Part shown: positions 33,630-44,677 of the stretch, in pieces | How the letters are laid out: every line of letters starts with the position of its first letter | Numbering within the stretch: position 1 is the stretch's first letter | Assembly (NCBI RefSeq): GCF_027172205.1 | Contig: NC_070614.1 | Location: 47,556,001-47,620,000 of the forward strand | DNA from: Podarcis raffonei | Lineage: Eukaryota > Chordata > Lepidosauria > Squamata > Lacertidae | Length of the DNA: 64,000 bases | Reading direction: 5' to 3' | The notes under the pieces: generated by a model | What the model was told of the DNA's origin: nothing | The model's database searches: none | What the model saw: the letters and a program-made list of their open reading frames with translations, nothing else | Program-made: the position numbers and the translations under genes

Positions 33630-33754
33630 CACTGGCGGAGGAAGAGGAGTCTGCGGGGAGTGCATTGCCCCTCGCGCCACTCCCAGGACACATGCCAGCC
33701 CTGCCCCCACCTGCTCTTCGCCCTCCGGTGCTGGAGCGTGAAGCTCCGCCACTG
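33630..33754. mobile_element. hAT MITE with 8-bp target duplication
   Basis: The ends 'cactggcggagg' and 'ctccgccactg' are inverted, and CTTGTGAA/TTTGTGAA flank it (33,622-33,629 and 33,755-33,762). The same element is cut by the breakpoint at 24,762, so it is older than the duplication. Confidence 0.7.
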
Positions 33755-33867
33755 TTTGTGAACTGCTTTTCAGATTTTCGAATAAAGGTTGATATACAAA
33801 TCTAATAATGAAATCATAAGTTGGAACCAAGCTATTTTTAAGAGTTTGGAATGGAGCTAATGGGATT

Positions 33868-33904
33868 TATTCATTCATTCATTCATTCATTCATTCATTC
33901 ATTA
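33868..33904. repeat. ATTC tetranucleotide microsatellite
   Basis: About nine units of ATTC. Confidence 0.85.
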
Positions 33905-33989
33905 AAAGTACTTTAAGGGAATTGAATTCTTGTGTATTAACAAGGAGGTGGATGTTGTTGGGCAACACTTCTCGTTTATCCAGAGGTAT

Positions 33990-33997
33990 ATGCAAAT
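33990..33997 (+). promoter_or_regulatory. Ig octamer ATGCAAAT
   Basis: Perfect octamer about 95 bp before the leader ATG of IGHV segment 4. Confidence 0.8.
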
Positions 33998-34092
33998 GTA
34001 ATGGCATGCTCCCTTTCCTGTTGTGTGCTTGTTTACAGCTCCAACAGTGTGCTTGCAATCATTTCCTAACCAATCATTCTCCAAGGAACAGA

Positions 34093-34543
34093 ATGGAAAA
34101 TATGATTTCATGGCTTTTATTTATTTTGTTTGCAGAAGCTATGGGAGGTGATTTTTCTCCTTCAGTAGTTATAATTGGCAAGCCGTTCCATTGAAAATGT
34201 TTCCTTATGTTATCTCTCTTTTTTTGTCAGGTGTCCAATCATCAATCAAATTGGAAGAATCTGGTGGGGATGTCAAAAGGCCTGGAGATTCCTTCCAGAT
34301 CTCCTGTCCAGCTTCTGGGTTCACCTTTAGTGACTACTACATGCACTGGATGCAAAAATCTGCTGCAAAGGAACTGGAATGGCTTGGAAGGATAAACAAC
34401 GGTGCAGGAAGTACACAAACCTGTGCTGCCTCTGTGAAGGGACACTTCATTATATCAAGGGACAACCCTTCTAACATGCTGTATCTGCAAATGAAGAATC
34501 TGAAACCCAAGGACACTGCTATGTACCACTGTACAAGAGATTA
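34093..34543 (+). CDS. IGHV: IGHV segment 4 (clan III, VH3-like)
   Basis: The leader exon is 34,093-34,147 (MENMISWLLFILFAEAMG), followed by a typical 83-bp intron; the V exon is 34,231-34,543 with leader end GVQSS. The mature part reads IKLEESGGDVKRPGDSFQIS, C in ISCPASGFTFSDYYMHW, then ELEWLGRINN, and FIISRDNPSNMLYLQMKNL with MYHC. This is VH3/clan III in style. FR2 is unusual (MQKSAAKELEW for the common VRQAPGKGLEW) and YYC is YHC. A TAA follows four codons after the cysteine but overlaps the signal junction and could be removed by joining. The weak heptamer makes use uncertain. Confidence 0.8.
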
Positions 34544-34582
34544 AACAGTGAAAGAAAGAGAATCTGAAGGTTTACAAAAGCC
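34544..34582 (+). promoter_or_regulatory. 23-type recombination signal of IGHV 4, heptamer altered
   Basis: The heptamer is AACAGTG (34,544-34,550), with A for the C that RAG needs at the first position. The spacer is exactly 23 bases and the nonamer is ACAAAAGCC (34,574-34,582), 8 of 9. The position of the nonamer confirms the signal, but cutting should be poor. Confidence 0.75.
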
Positions 34583-34901
34583 CTCCTTTTGTCATAGCAG
34601 CTCTCCAAGCTGTTGCAGCTACACCAACCCTCACAATTGCTCTCCATGTTGATTTAGCAGTGAATGAATAAATCAAGAACAGCCAATTGAACCCAAAGTT
34701 CTTGAGTTTAAGTTGATTTAATGGCATAAACTTAAATATTTTTTAATATGTGGTGTGTGAAAATGTATTTTCTTTTGTCTGTCTTGAAGCTTCCAATATT
34801 CATCTTCATTGGATGATTGTTCTTCTCCAGTCCCAATACCCAGTCAAAAAATAAAAAAGATAAAACAAAACAAAACCAGAAATATAAGTAAATCAATCAA
34901 T

Positions 34902-35414
34902 TCATCTCTGGAAAGAACATAACTTTTTCACTTGCTGGTGATAATAGGGATGAAACTTATTAAAATCAGGAATGTAATGTAATCTTGTTTCCAAACAGAT
35001 CATGTGGGGTTTTTCTTTCCTTGTAAAATTTATTGTTGTGAAGTTATCACTCCTGTCTTTGAGGTATTTAATGACTTTCTCTGCCTTACTTTGAAGAAAG
35101 CAGAACCAATTAATATTGGCAGGGAATAATGTATATTTGCAATCCTCAGTCCTACACTTTTTTGAAGATGTAGCTCCTACAATGTGTATGAGGACTAACA
35201 TGGAGATGCATAGTGTCTCTTCAATTTTGGTACAAAGGAGAGAAACACCTTGCTCAAAGGAAAAAGGCAGCAGTGTGGTGCAACAGGTAGAGCAGCCTGT
35301 TCGTAGTTTGGACCTAAAGCTTACTTTTGTGGGCCCAATGGACAACACATAATTATTGTAAAGATTTTGAGAACAGGCTCTATCCCAGCCAGCCCATTGG
35401 AGAGACATCTTCAT
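34902..35414 (-). CDS. Unrecognised 170-codon open frame (doubtful)
   Basis: Long for A/T-rich intergenic sequence. A possible internal start gives a short hydrophobic stretch (MLVLIHIVGA) followed by a Cys-containing region (SSKKCRTEDCKYTLFP, INWFCFLQSK) and FTTINFTRKEKPHMICLETR. This has a faint look of a small secreted protein, but cysteine spacing does not fit a family I know. There are no matching exons nearby and no promoter seen. It may be chance or a processed relic. Confidence 0.2.
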   Translation of the reverse strand: MKMSLQWAGWDRACSQNLYNNYVLSIGPTKVSFRSKLRTGCSTCCTTLLPFSFEQGVSLLCTKIEETLCISMLVLIHIVGATSSKKCRTEDCKYTLFPANINWFCFLQSKAEKVIKYLKDRSDNFTTINFTRKEKPHMICLETRLHYIPDFNKFHPYYHQQVKKLCSFQR

Positions 35415-35473
35415 GTGTTGATCCTACATATACTTATTAAGCCACAAGTCCCACACAGGTGGATATGTGATAA

Positions 35474-35492
35474 ACACACACACACACACACA
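35474..35492. repeat. CA dinucleotide microsatellite
   Basis: About nine CA units. Confidence 0.75.
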
Positions 35493-35848
35493 GTCCCTAT
35501 GGAAATCCATTACCATTTTGGTGTGAATTTCTCCTAATATACATATTATTGAAAAGTAATTTCCCCTAATATAATGCATGTTTGTTTTTTCCACTGATAT
35601 ATGCATTTTGAAGAATGTCTGGTTTTGATCACATATTATGCAGGTTCACCTTTAAATGTTAAATTGTGGTTTTGGTGGGGTTTTTTTAAATACCTCTTTG
35701 GAAACCTTTGGAAACTAAACTGAAGTCCTTTGCCATTTCTACTACCATGTACATGTTGCTGGGTCCTTGTCAGCAGTGACACAGCTGGGAGGGTAACACA
35801 GTGGAGGGTGCTTGACACCATGCACTGTGACTGAATATCTTTAGATCC

Positions 35849-38800
35849 TTAAAGTCTTTTTCTTATATGTTCCCTAGAGTTCAACTCAGGCATAAGTAAA
35901 ATAATGTAGCATTTGGGGGAAAAGATACAGCCCAGTAACCCTGCACTGGATGCCAAAATGGAGAAGATCTCCACAGCCACCATATATTTCCCCTTGGTGC
36001 TCACATATGCTGGAACAAAGGACAACCAAACACTGCAAAACACCAGCATGCTGAAGGTGATGAACTTGGCTTCATTAAAAGTATCTGGCAACTTCCTGGC
36101 CAGGAATGCCACAGTGAAGCTGATGATGGCCAGAAGACCTATGTAGCTCAGGACAAGATAAAACATGGTGACAGAGCCTTCATTGCATTCTGCTACAATT
36201 TCTCCAGTTAGTGAATGCATGTCAAAATCTGGAAAAGGAGGAGAGGTTCCTAACCACACCATACAAATACTAGCTTCAATAAAGGAGCAGGAAAGGACAA
36301 TGGAGTTGGACAGTCCTTTCCCAACCCACTTCCTTATGCTGGAACCTGGCTTGGTGGCCTGAAAAGCTAAAACCACAGTGATGGTTTTCGCCAACACACA
36401 AGACACAGCCATGGAGAAAATGATACCAAATGCAGATTGACGGAGAGCGCAAGTCACCTTCCTTGGTTGTCCAAGAAATTGCAATGAACAGAGAAAACAG
36501 AGGAAGAGAGAAATAAGTAGAATAAATGTGAGGTCCCGGTTGTTTGCTTTGACAATGGGAGTATCTTTGTGTTTAACAAAGATTACTAGCACCAGTGCTG
36601 TGCTTACGGAAAAGAAAACTGCAACCGAGGCTAAGCCAATCCCTAAAGGTTCTTCATAAGACAAGAAACTTAACATTTTGGCAATGCATCCATCTCTGTC
36701 CTCGCTAGGGTATTGATCCTCTGGGCACTTGAAGCAGTCATTCATGTCTAGGTCAATATATGAAAGAGAGAAATAAAGAGAGTGGTGTCATATTTCAGTT
36801 AGGATAAATGGGGGGGGGACATTTGTTGATTAAAAAGTAATTGGAAATAAATGGAAGGAAGAGCTTGAATTGAATTACTATCAGTTACATAAATATAGGT
36901 AAAAATGGTAAAGGACCCTGGATGGCTAAGTGCAGTCAAAAGCAACTATGGGGTTGCAGCACTCATCTCACTTTCAGGCTGAGGGAGCTGGCGTTTGTCC
37001 ACAGACAACTTACCAGATCGTGTGGCCAGCATGACTAAACCTCTTCTGGCATTGTTACATAAATGTACTAGAGATCAGTGGGGCAGTGTAGGTGGGGCAC
37101 TATTGCTCTCCTAGCGCACCAAAACAACAGATCACTGCCTGTAACTGAGATGAGGAGGTGAGGGGCAAAACCTGAGGAGTTTGGTCCAGTGTAGTATGTC
37201 AGATTAACTCCATCTCACCAGCCGCTACTGAATATATGCCTCTGGAAAATAGGGTTGTGTGTCTGACCACTAGCAGCATTTCAGTCTAGTTCCACATACT
37301 ACTGAATATAGTATTCAACAGCTCTCTAATATGATCCTTAGCCTGAAAATGTCTCCCAACTTTGCTATCACTTGCTGACTTGTAGATGAATGCATTAATA
37401 AACTATTGCATTGTGCCACCTACCCTTTCGGTTGGAAATCTTGCCTTCTGGGCATGGAACACAGTCATAGCAGCAAAACTTCTCGCCTTCCTTCTTTTTC
37501 TTCTGATACCCAGCATTGCAGTACTCATTACACACAGAAAGGGGGCAAACCTAACCATAAACATGAATTTTTTTAAGGAAAAGTGAAATTAGATCTGTTG
37601 TTGGTGCTGTTCAACAGCTGATCTACAAAGAAACAATTGCTCATATTGGTGTAACTGTACCAGGATTGAACTTTAATCTGTTTTAGTATTTTGTATGTTT
37701 TAAAGTAGGGTTGTATTCCCCCCCACCTTGATTTTAATGTTTTATCTTTTGTAAACCACCTTTTTATAATCAAGCGGTGTATGACTTTTATGAAATGTAA
37801 TAAATAAATAAAACAGTTTTAGAGAAGTGGCAGTATGCAGAACATGTTCAAATAAAATATTTTCTGATAATGGTAGACATTCTTTTTAATGGAGGAAAAC
37901 TGTGGGTACCAGAGCAGGGGAAAGGACCACTCAGTTAAGCTCTTCATCCAGTAAGAAGAGCCTTGCTGAATCAATCTAAAGGCCCATCTAGTCCAGTATC
38001 CTGTCCTCATGGTAGCCAACCAGATGCCTATGGGAAGCTTGCAAACTCCCAAACAGGGGTGATCAAAGAGTGCCCTACAGTCCTACTACAGAACAAAGTT
38101 GATTTTGCTATCCTGGTAAGAATCTGCTTTTTTTCACTTGCACCAAGAACTTTAAATTGTTTTCAGTTGTTATGAGGAATATATAAACCTCACACTTGAA
38201 TGTTACATGTGTAATGTTTACGTGTGATACTGAGTTCATTACAGTAGACCAAGTAAGAAGAACCTGTAGCCTTCCAGATTTTGCTGAATTACAGCTTTAA
38301 TCAGCCATAGTCTACATCTCTGTCAGGGAAGCTGGGAGTTGAAGGATAGCAACTACTAGAGAATCAAAGATTCCCCCATCTCTTCAACAGACTAAAGCTG
38401 ACAGAATGCAGCCAATGCCATTTCCAGTCCCAGATCACCCATTCAGAAAAGGTAGCAGCACTAACAAATATTATAGAATTCAGACCTGATTGAAACTTTC
38501 ATGCCACACAATTATATCTGCATTGAGAGTAATTTCTTTTCCTTCAGGAGCCTTGGGATAAACCATTCCAATTTTCACTCTAAGGAAGGAGATGTTTGGA
38601 AACGTGATCATGTTCATAATGTCAAATCCACCTCCCATCTCCCCACGATTATTCAAGGACACCGTTTCTCCAGCTGAGTTGTTAAATGAAATGCCTTGGA
38701 GAAATGAGTGGATCTAATGGAAAAAGTAAAAAGACACACAGAGAACTCAACTGTTTCCATGCCAAGATTTACAAACCATTCTCCCCCCAAAAAACCAGTT

Positions 38801-41800
38801 TCAGGGAAATTCTCATATCTAGTAGTGGTAGAAGACTGGAAAAATACAGCTTACCTTTTTCAGGCTTCACGTATATGGGGAAATAAGGCTCTCCCAAAAC
38901 ACACACCATCACTCCATCCTCTTTATAGTTGAGAAGTTGTATCCAGTGTTAGTCATATTCAGAGACAACTCATTGAGATTACGTGACATGAGAAACTAAC
39001 ATTCATTAATCTTAAGGAGTCAGCTCTGTGTAGAGCTTAGTTGGACTTGAATACAACCCAGTGTACCAAATTTACCAGTGGATGATACAGTTGTTTCAAT
39101 TTGCACGAATATATTCACAGCAATAGCCATTTTGTAGTTAAGACTGTACCTGCCAAGTCTGAATATCTTGAAGCCTTTTCCCCTGTGCCATCACTCTGAG
39201 ATTGGACCTGGATGAGCCCATGCTGTGCAAAGCATGTGCCACTGCATAGACTGCATTATAAACACTGTAGCTGTGGCCAGTCATCTGCATTTCAAAGATA
39301 GACTCAGGGAGATTCTCCACCTTTTCCTCCCCAGTACATATGCCATCAACATCCATTGGCACACAGGGGTTTGGCAATGAACAGTCAAAGGCGTGCTGCC
39401 AGAAGGCTCGGAAAAAACCATTATCTTGTGTCTTGCAAGACTGTATATTTTGAATATATCCCTGGAATCCAATACATTGATTTGAGTGAATTGTGAAGGA
39501 AATACTGCCCTGGAATATTTGAAAATTACTACGTGTTATTTGGCCTGTTACTGCAAAATCAATCTGGGTTGTCATAATCCACACCTTTCCGATGTATGCG
39601 TTTTCCCTATATCCAGGATCTTCCAGAGCTACTAAGGCACTTAACCACAGGATGATCATACTTTCTCCATAGACAACAAATGTTCTGACCTTGCTATCCA
39701 AAAAAGGCAAATAAATTTTGGAGGTCATATCAATCAGTTCATCAAGGGAAAGGAAGCGACCTTGGTTGGGGATTCTTTGTGTGAAGGCTGAACAGATGCC
39801 ATTCTGAGAAAGCAGTGGCTCCATAGTCTGCAAGAAATGGTCTCCACTGTCATCGCCTACAGCAAGGAGGCCAACCCATGTCCATCTAAAACTCTGAAGC
39901 AAACGGATAATCCCCATATACTGATTGACTTCATTTGGGGCCATGCGGTAAAATGAAGCAACCTGCCTTGTTCCGGTACTTTCTGGGGCAAATGACCCAT
40001 AGGTAAGCTGAAAAAGAAATGCACAAATATTTTAGGGATGGGTTAGTAGAAATACTTTAGTATCTGTTAATGTATTTTCATGCAATGAGTACTGGGCGAG
40101 GTTGACAAAACCATGATTTAAGTGTGCAGGTTAATATTAGAAGTCAAGACAAGAAATCTCCTGGAGGATATAATACAATTTAACTTAGCCTTTACCTTAT
40201 GATTCCTTTCCCTACCACCTGTCTTGGATACATTTGGATTTTGTTTTTTAAACACCCCAAATATTTCTTAATAAATCAATCATAACTACCTATCTTTCTG
40301 AACTGCAACACTACTGTCTTCATGCAAATCCACCTAGTTCACACTTGGTAAAGGTTTGTGAACATCCCCATTCATCTACACACAATTCTTACCTGTGGAA
40401 TCTTATAGAGGTTTAAGATGTTTGCCATATGCAAAGAGATATCAGAGCTCAGGCCCCCAATGACAGCTATAAGATTTTTCGGGAATTGACATTCATAGTT
40501 TGGGGTAAATTTATGAACTTTGAAGAGCAGGTCCAGAGTGGTTCGATAGGTCATCCTTGCATCGTAGTAGCTGTCACGGATGTGGAAACCCAGTGTGATG
40601 TTTGGCAAGATCTTCATGTTTCTGTTGATCTCATTTACAGCAAATGCCAAGGCCAGGACATGCTGGTAGAACTTTGTCACTACACTGCAGAGAGTTACAT
40701 GATATTTCCATGGAGATTACAATACTGGTCCATTAAGGTTTTAAAGTAATGCAAACTATTTTTTTAATCAACTCATTAGATTACATCATGGTTATAATGT
40801 TAAAAAGCAAATCACCACAGATAGGAACTGCCAAGAAGCAGAAAGTGTGATCAGTGAGTAAGAGAGGAGAATGAACCACAAAATTGTATCAGTGGAGAGA
40901 GTCAAGCAGAAAAGAACGTCCATTTGTACCAAATGAAAATGGGGCAATGGGAAAAAAGAAGACATCAATTAAAGTGTCACATATAGGTCCCAATAAGTAG
41001 TCTAATAAAATCTAGATCCATGCCTTTATTTGACTTGTCGATTTGCCCAGTTTTGTCTGCTTGTATGTTTATTACTTATTCTGGTCTTATATTAGATATA
41101 AAATACATACAATGCGTAACACTTCTGACAAAAAAAATCACAAAGCAGTTTACAGAAACGGCAATATAAAATGCAGTAAATAAAATGTAATACAAAATAC
41201 TGCAAATAAAGATAAAAGTGAAATAAATGTAGTTAGTGATTGAACAGGATAAAACTCTAACGCAAAGGGGCCTGGGTAAATAATTGGTTGTTGTTGGTTT
41301 TTTTTAAAAAAGTTTTTTGTAGCCTTATTTTTACTTCTGTTAATATATCAAGTCATTTGTTCATGTCATTTTAGGTATTTGATTTTGGAGATATCTTCCT
41401 TTTTCATAATGATAAAAAGAAATATGGCCAATCATAGTATTTGTCCTAATATTCACTGTCTAAGTTTCACTGACTAGTCTATTTTGTTGCAAAACTGGTA
41501 CTCCATTAATATTGCCTTTTTCATTGGCAAGAATAATTTCCACCAACTTTTCTCTACGCCCAGTGGCGTAGCGTGGGTTGTCAGCACCCAGGGCAAGGCA
41601 AGTAATTTGCGCCCCCTAACCCGTGGATTTGCGCCCCCTAACCCTAACCCCCAGATGTTGCGCCCGGTGTGGCCGGCCCCCCCTGCACCCCCCACACTAC
41701 GCCACTGTCTACGCCTACTGGCAAATCTGCCGGGAAAATCTGAAGCCTCCCATATTAAACATCTTTTAGATGACAGGTCTAATGATATTACTCTGGCAGT

Positions 41801-42349
41801 GGCAAAGTTTCTTTCCGAAGTCAAAAGAAACAAAGATCACCAAGCTCGAGACAAAACAAAATGACCGCCTTGGTTTCTCTTTGTGGTTGCCTTTTTAACT
41901 GTATTTTATTCTGAAATTGTTTTATGGGTCTTTGGACCCCAATAAAGATTTATTATTATTATATGATCATGAGAGGAGGGAGTCTAGATATGCTTTAAAT
42001 GAGTTAAAGAGTGTAAGACTCTCAGACCTCAGTTTGCATACAATCTCTGAACATTCTTGTATTAAAAATGCTCCCCAGCTCACATGGCATAGAAAGAAAA
42101 CAGAAGAATAAGTATTCCTTACATTGGAGTATCAAAGCCCAGCTCCTGAGATGGGTGATTGTGGAAGGAAAGTTGGGGGAAAAGGTACATGATCTGAGAA
42201 GCAACTCCACCAATGAGGAGGTTGCCAGGCTGATACCACTCATGAGGAAGAGATACGGGATCATTTACAGGGCACTTGATAGCTTCTGCTTTGCACGCCA
42301 TGTGTGGCAACTGAAGCAGCAGCACCACCACCACCACCACAAACAACAT
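35849..42349 (-). CDS. VMN2R: Vomeronasal type-2 receptor, complete six-exon gene (gene C)
   Basis: Exons from 5' to 3' on the minus strand: 42,349-42,123, 40,684-40,393, 40,007-39,150, 38,713-38,486, 37,550-37,424, 36,747-35,849. The total of 2631 bases gives an exact 876-residue frame. The start Met precedes the leader [18 protein letters not shown], whose valine run comes from a CAC microsatellite. Residues to about 535 are the ligand-binding module ([49 protein letters not shown]). Residues 536-577 are the linker ([27 protein letters not shown]), then the seven-helix domain to [14 protein letters not shown]. It is the first V2R gene beyond the IGHV cluster and points toward it. Confidence 0.88.
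36902..37045 (-). mobile_element. Sauria-type SINE fragment
   Basis: Reverse complement of the tail half of the SINE ('ggtaaaggaccctggatgg', 'tcatctcactttcaggc', 'gtgtggccagcatgacta'). The tRNA-like head is missing. It lies in the intron between exons 6 and 5 of gene C. Confidence 0.65.
37640..37812 (+). mobile_element. LINE 3' tail (L2-like)
   Basis: 'tgtaaaccacctttttataa' then 'tcaagcggtgtatgact' and an AATA tail fit the 3' end of L2-type LINEs. Truncated 5'. In an intron of gene C. Confidence 0.5.
41477..41960 (+). mobile_element. LINE 3' fragment interrupted by a MITE
   Basis: After the MITE the plus strand reads a short LINE-type C terminus ([20 protein letters not shown], stop near 41,862), then a 3' end with 'cccaataaagatttattatt'. 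The 5' part is truncated. The clade is not identified. It lies in intron 1 of gene C. Confidence 0.45.
41561..41707. mobile_element. hAT MITE with exact 8-bp target duplication
   Basis: Inverted ends CAGTGGCGTAGCG and its complement; TCTACGCC on both sides (41,553-41,560 and 41,708-41,715). It is nested in the older LINE fragment, so it is younger. Confidence 0.8.
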
Positions 42350-42423
42350 CTGTTGGCAGAGCTTTTCGATAGATGCAGAGGTTGCTGTATTCAGCAGGTG
42401 GCCTGTCATTGCCATCAGCCTAA

Positions 42424-43854
42424 GTGAAACAAGCTAAACTGGAAAACAGCCAACTCTGCTAATAGGCATGCTAAAGAGAAGTGTGTTAGCCTAAACTCAA
42501 ACCTTCTTAAAGAACATGACAACTAAGGTACACTTTTTGAAGACTCTCCAATGAAATGAACAGGGCCCTGCCTGTCTGATTATTGCCCCTGATCCCAGCT
42601 CTGAATGGCAGAAGTCAATGGATTTTAACCAGTTTCTCTTTTGCTTGTGGCGTGTTTTTCTCCACCTTCTGGAAAGCTGTTGGAGCTCTGATGAGAAGAA
42701 GCAATAACAATGATTCAGATAATTGCAGGGGAGATAATTATTCCTGATGTGGCGTTAAGCAAATGATATTTCCCCTATTTTTCTGCTTAGTAGGACATAA
42801 AGTTGCATTTTGGTTCTGATGGCAACAATGAGCAAATAACATTAAGAGCCCCTGCACCCAGGAGATTTTGAATTTCAGTATCCATCAGCCCCTAGTCAAC
42901 ATGGTCAATGATGAAGGGAGATGGGAGTTGTAATTCATCAACATCAGAAAGGTGCCTCATTCCCTCTTTATTCTGAAGCTAGGAAAGGAGATGAACTCTA
43001 TGACTTACAATATAATTCTACAATTGTCCTCTCACCATCACTGATAAGATAGGAAGTGCCTAAGGGGAACTCATTGTTGAGATCCCCACCAACATGGCTC
43101 AGGAAGTCAATTATGGATTTACACATGGCTCATTTGTGTTGATGTTATATATGGATATTATGTGTATTAGGATTTCTCTTGCTTGAGTATGCATGGAATC
43201 TGATCCCTCCCACTGAGTAGTTCCTGCCTAGAATACTGATGTGAATTTTCCATTTGGGAGAACACTTTTCACTTATGTTCCTAAGTGACAGTTCTTTTAA
43301 GAGCAGAAGGATTGTCATGTATGAATTCTCCACCCTCTACCATGTTCAAACATTTTTATACATGAAGAGTAGTGAATGTCACTAAGGCTCATGTTGTGAA
43401 AATATCATGCTGTCAGTCAGGGCCAGGGTGGTATGGTCAGAGTTAGGCCACCTCAGGAAACAGATGCTCCAAGTACTTAGGTGTCTGGTGGACAAATGTG
43501 TGCAATGGAATACACTGTCTTGTAACAAGCATTGAAGTGGAGAATAGGACTAGCAAAGGCTCTTAGCTACAATAGCTATGTTCTCCCTCCAATGTCAGAG
43601 CATTATGCCTCTGAGTACCACTTGATAAGAAACACAAGTAGGGAGAGAGCTGTATTACTCTTTTCCTTCTTAAATGCTTCCCATAAGCATCTGGTTGGCC
43701 ACTGTGGAAACAAGTTGAGTTGGATGTCGAGATAGCAATGATTTTGAGATGGGCATAGGGGGTTCTCTGTCTTTTTTAGGGAGTATCTTTTTTGGAGCAT
43801 TTTATTTGTTTCAACCAAGGGCTTTCAGATCTATGAGTGCTTTCAGAGTGGATA
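42424..43854. other. Gene-free stretch upstream of gene C
   Basis: It should include the gene C promoter, but I recognise no box or mobile element. A block near 42,870-42,960 ('gatgggagttgtaattcatc') looks like worn MITE sequence. Confidence 0.45.
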
Positions 43855-43975
43855 GGGCAACCCAGACAGATGGGTGGGGTACAATTTATTTTATTTTATT
43901 ATTTTATTTTATTTTTAATAATAATTATAATTATACCCCACTCATCTGGTTGGGTTTCCCCAGCCACTCTTATTA
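43855..43975. mobile_element. Two L2-like tails joined tail to tail
   Basis: A plus-strand tail ('cccagacagatgggtggggt' and a TTTTA run) meets a minus-strand tail ('taccccactcatctggttgg', 'gggtttccccagccactct'). The arms can pair as a hairpin. Confidence 0.6.
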
Positions 43976-44534
43976 TATTATATCATTATCATCATTTTAT
44001 CATCATCAAAAGACTTACAAAACTACACACTAGAAGCATATTCTTGTTTTGTTTTATTTTTGGCTATTGATGCCACTTCCTATGGTATCAGCAGTATTCT
44101 CAGGATCAGTAGTGTTCACATTCATTTCTGGAATCCAGTGTTGATTTCTGTATCCTTGCTATGCAGATGGCCACAAATTGAGGAAATGCTTCCTCTTTTT
44201 TTCTGCCATCACTCTGATTTGACTTCATGATGTCACCAGAATGAAGAGAAGAGAAAGAAGCAATTCTTTGTACCATTACTTAGGTGTCTGAATAAAGAAA
44301 TTTAGGTCACCAGAAAGAAAAAGTGGGTAGATGCTTGGCCACTGTTCACATGCCCAACTTTGCAGTTTCTGAAAAGTGGTGATGTGATTTGGAGGGTTCA
44401 CACTATATCTACATATAATAGCATTAGAAACCAGAAATAAGTAGGAACTGTTACTGTACATGTGAAGCAGGGGGTAAATGGGTGTTGCATCTTCGTATAG
44501 CCATTTAAAAACCGAGGTAAGGTGATGGACTAGT

Positions 44535-44669
44535 GTAGGCATAGGCAAACTCCGGCCTCCAGATGTTTGGGACTACAATTCCCATCATCCCTAGCTAACA
44601 GGACCTGTGGTCAGGGATGATGGGAATTGTAGTCCCAAACATCTGGAGGGCTGGAGTTTGCCTATGCCT
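44535..44669. mobile_element. Hairpin hAT MITE
   Basis: Palindromic arms ('ggcataggcaaactcc', 'gggactacaattcccatcat' and complements). GGACTAGT flanks it on both sides (44,527-44,534 and 44,670-44,677). Confidence 0.75.
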
Positions 44670-44677
44670 GGACTAGT

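Larger units (their letters stand above)
24765..33640. repeat. IGHV/V2R duplicon, copy 3 (split by a LINE)
   Basis: The third copy starts in solo LTR sequence matching 15,478. It has lost about 690 bp at 25,440 (between points matching 16,130 and 16,825 of copy 1; 'aaatt' at both ends), carries a dead IGHV, is split by the LINE at 26,902-31,418, and has lost the V2R exon-1 relic at about 32,594. Confidence 0.85.
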
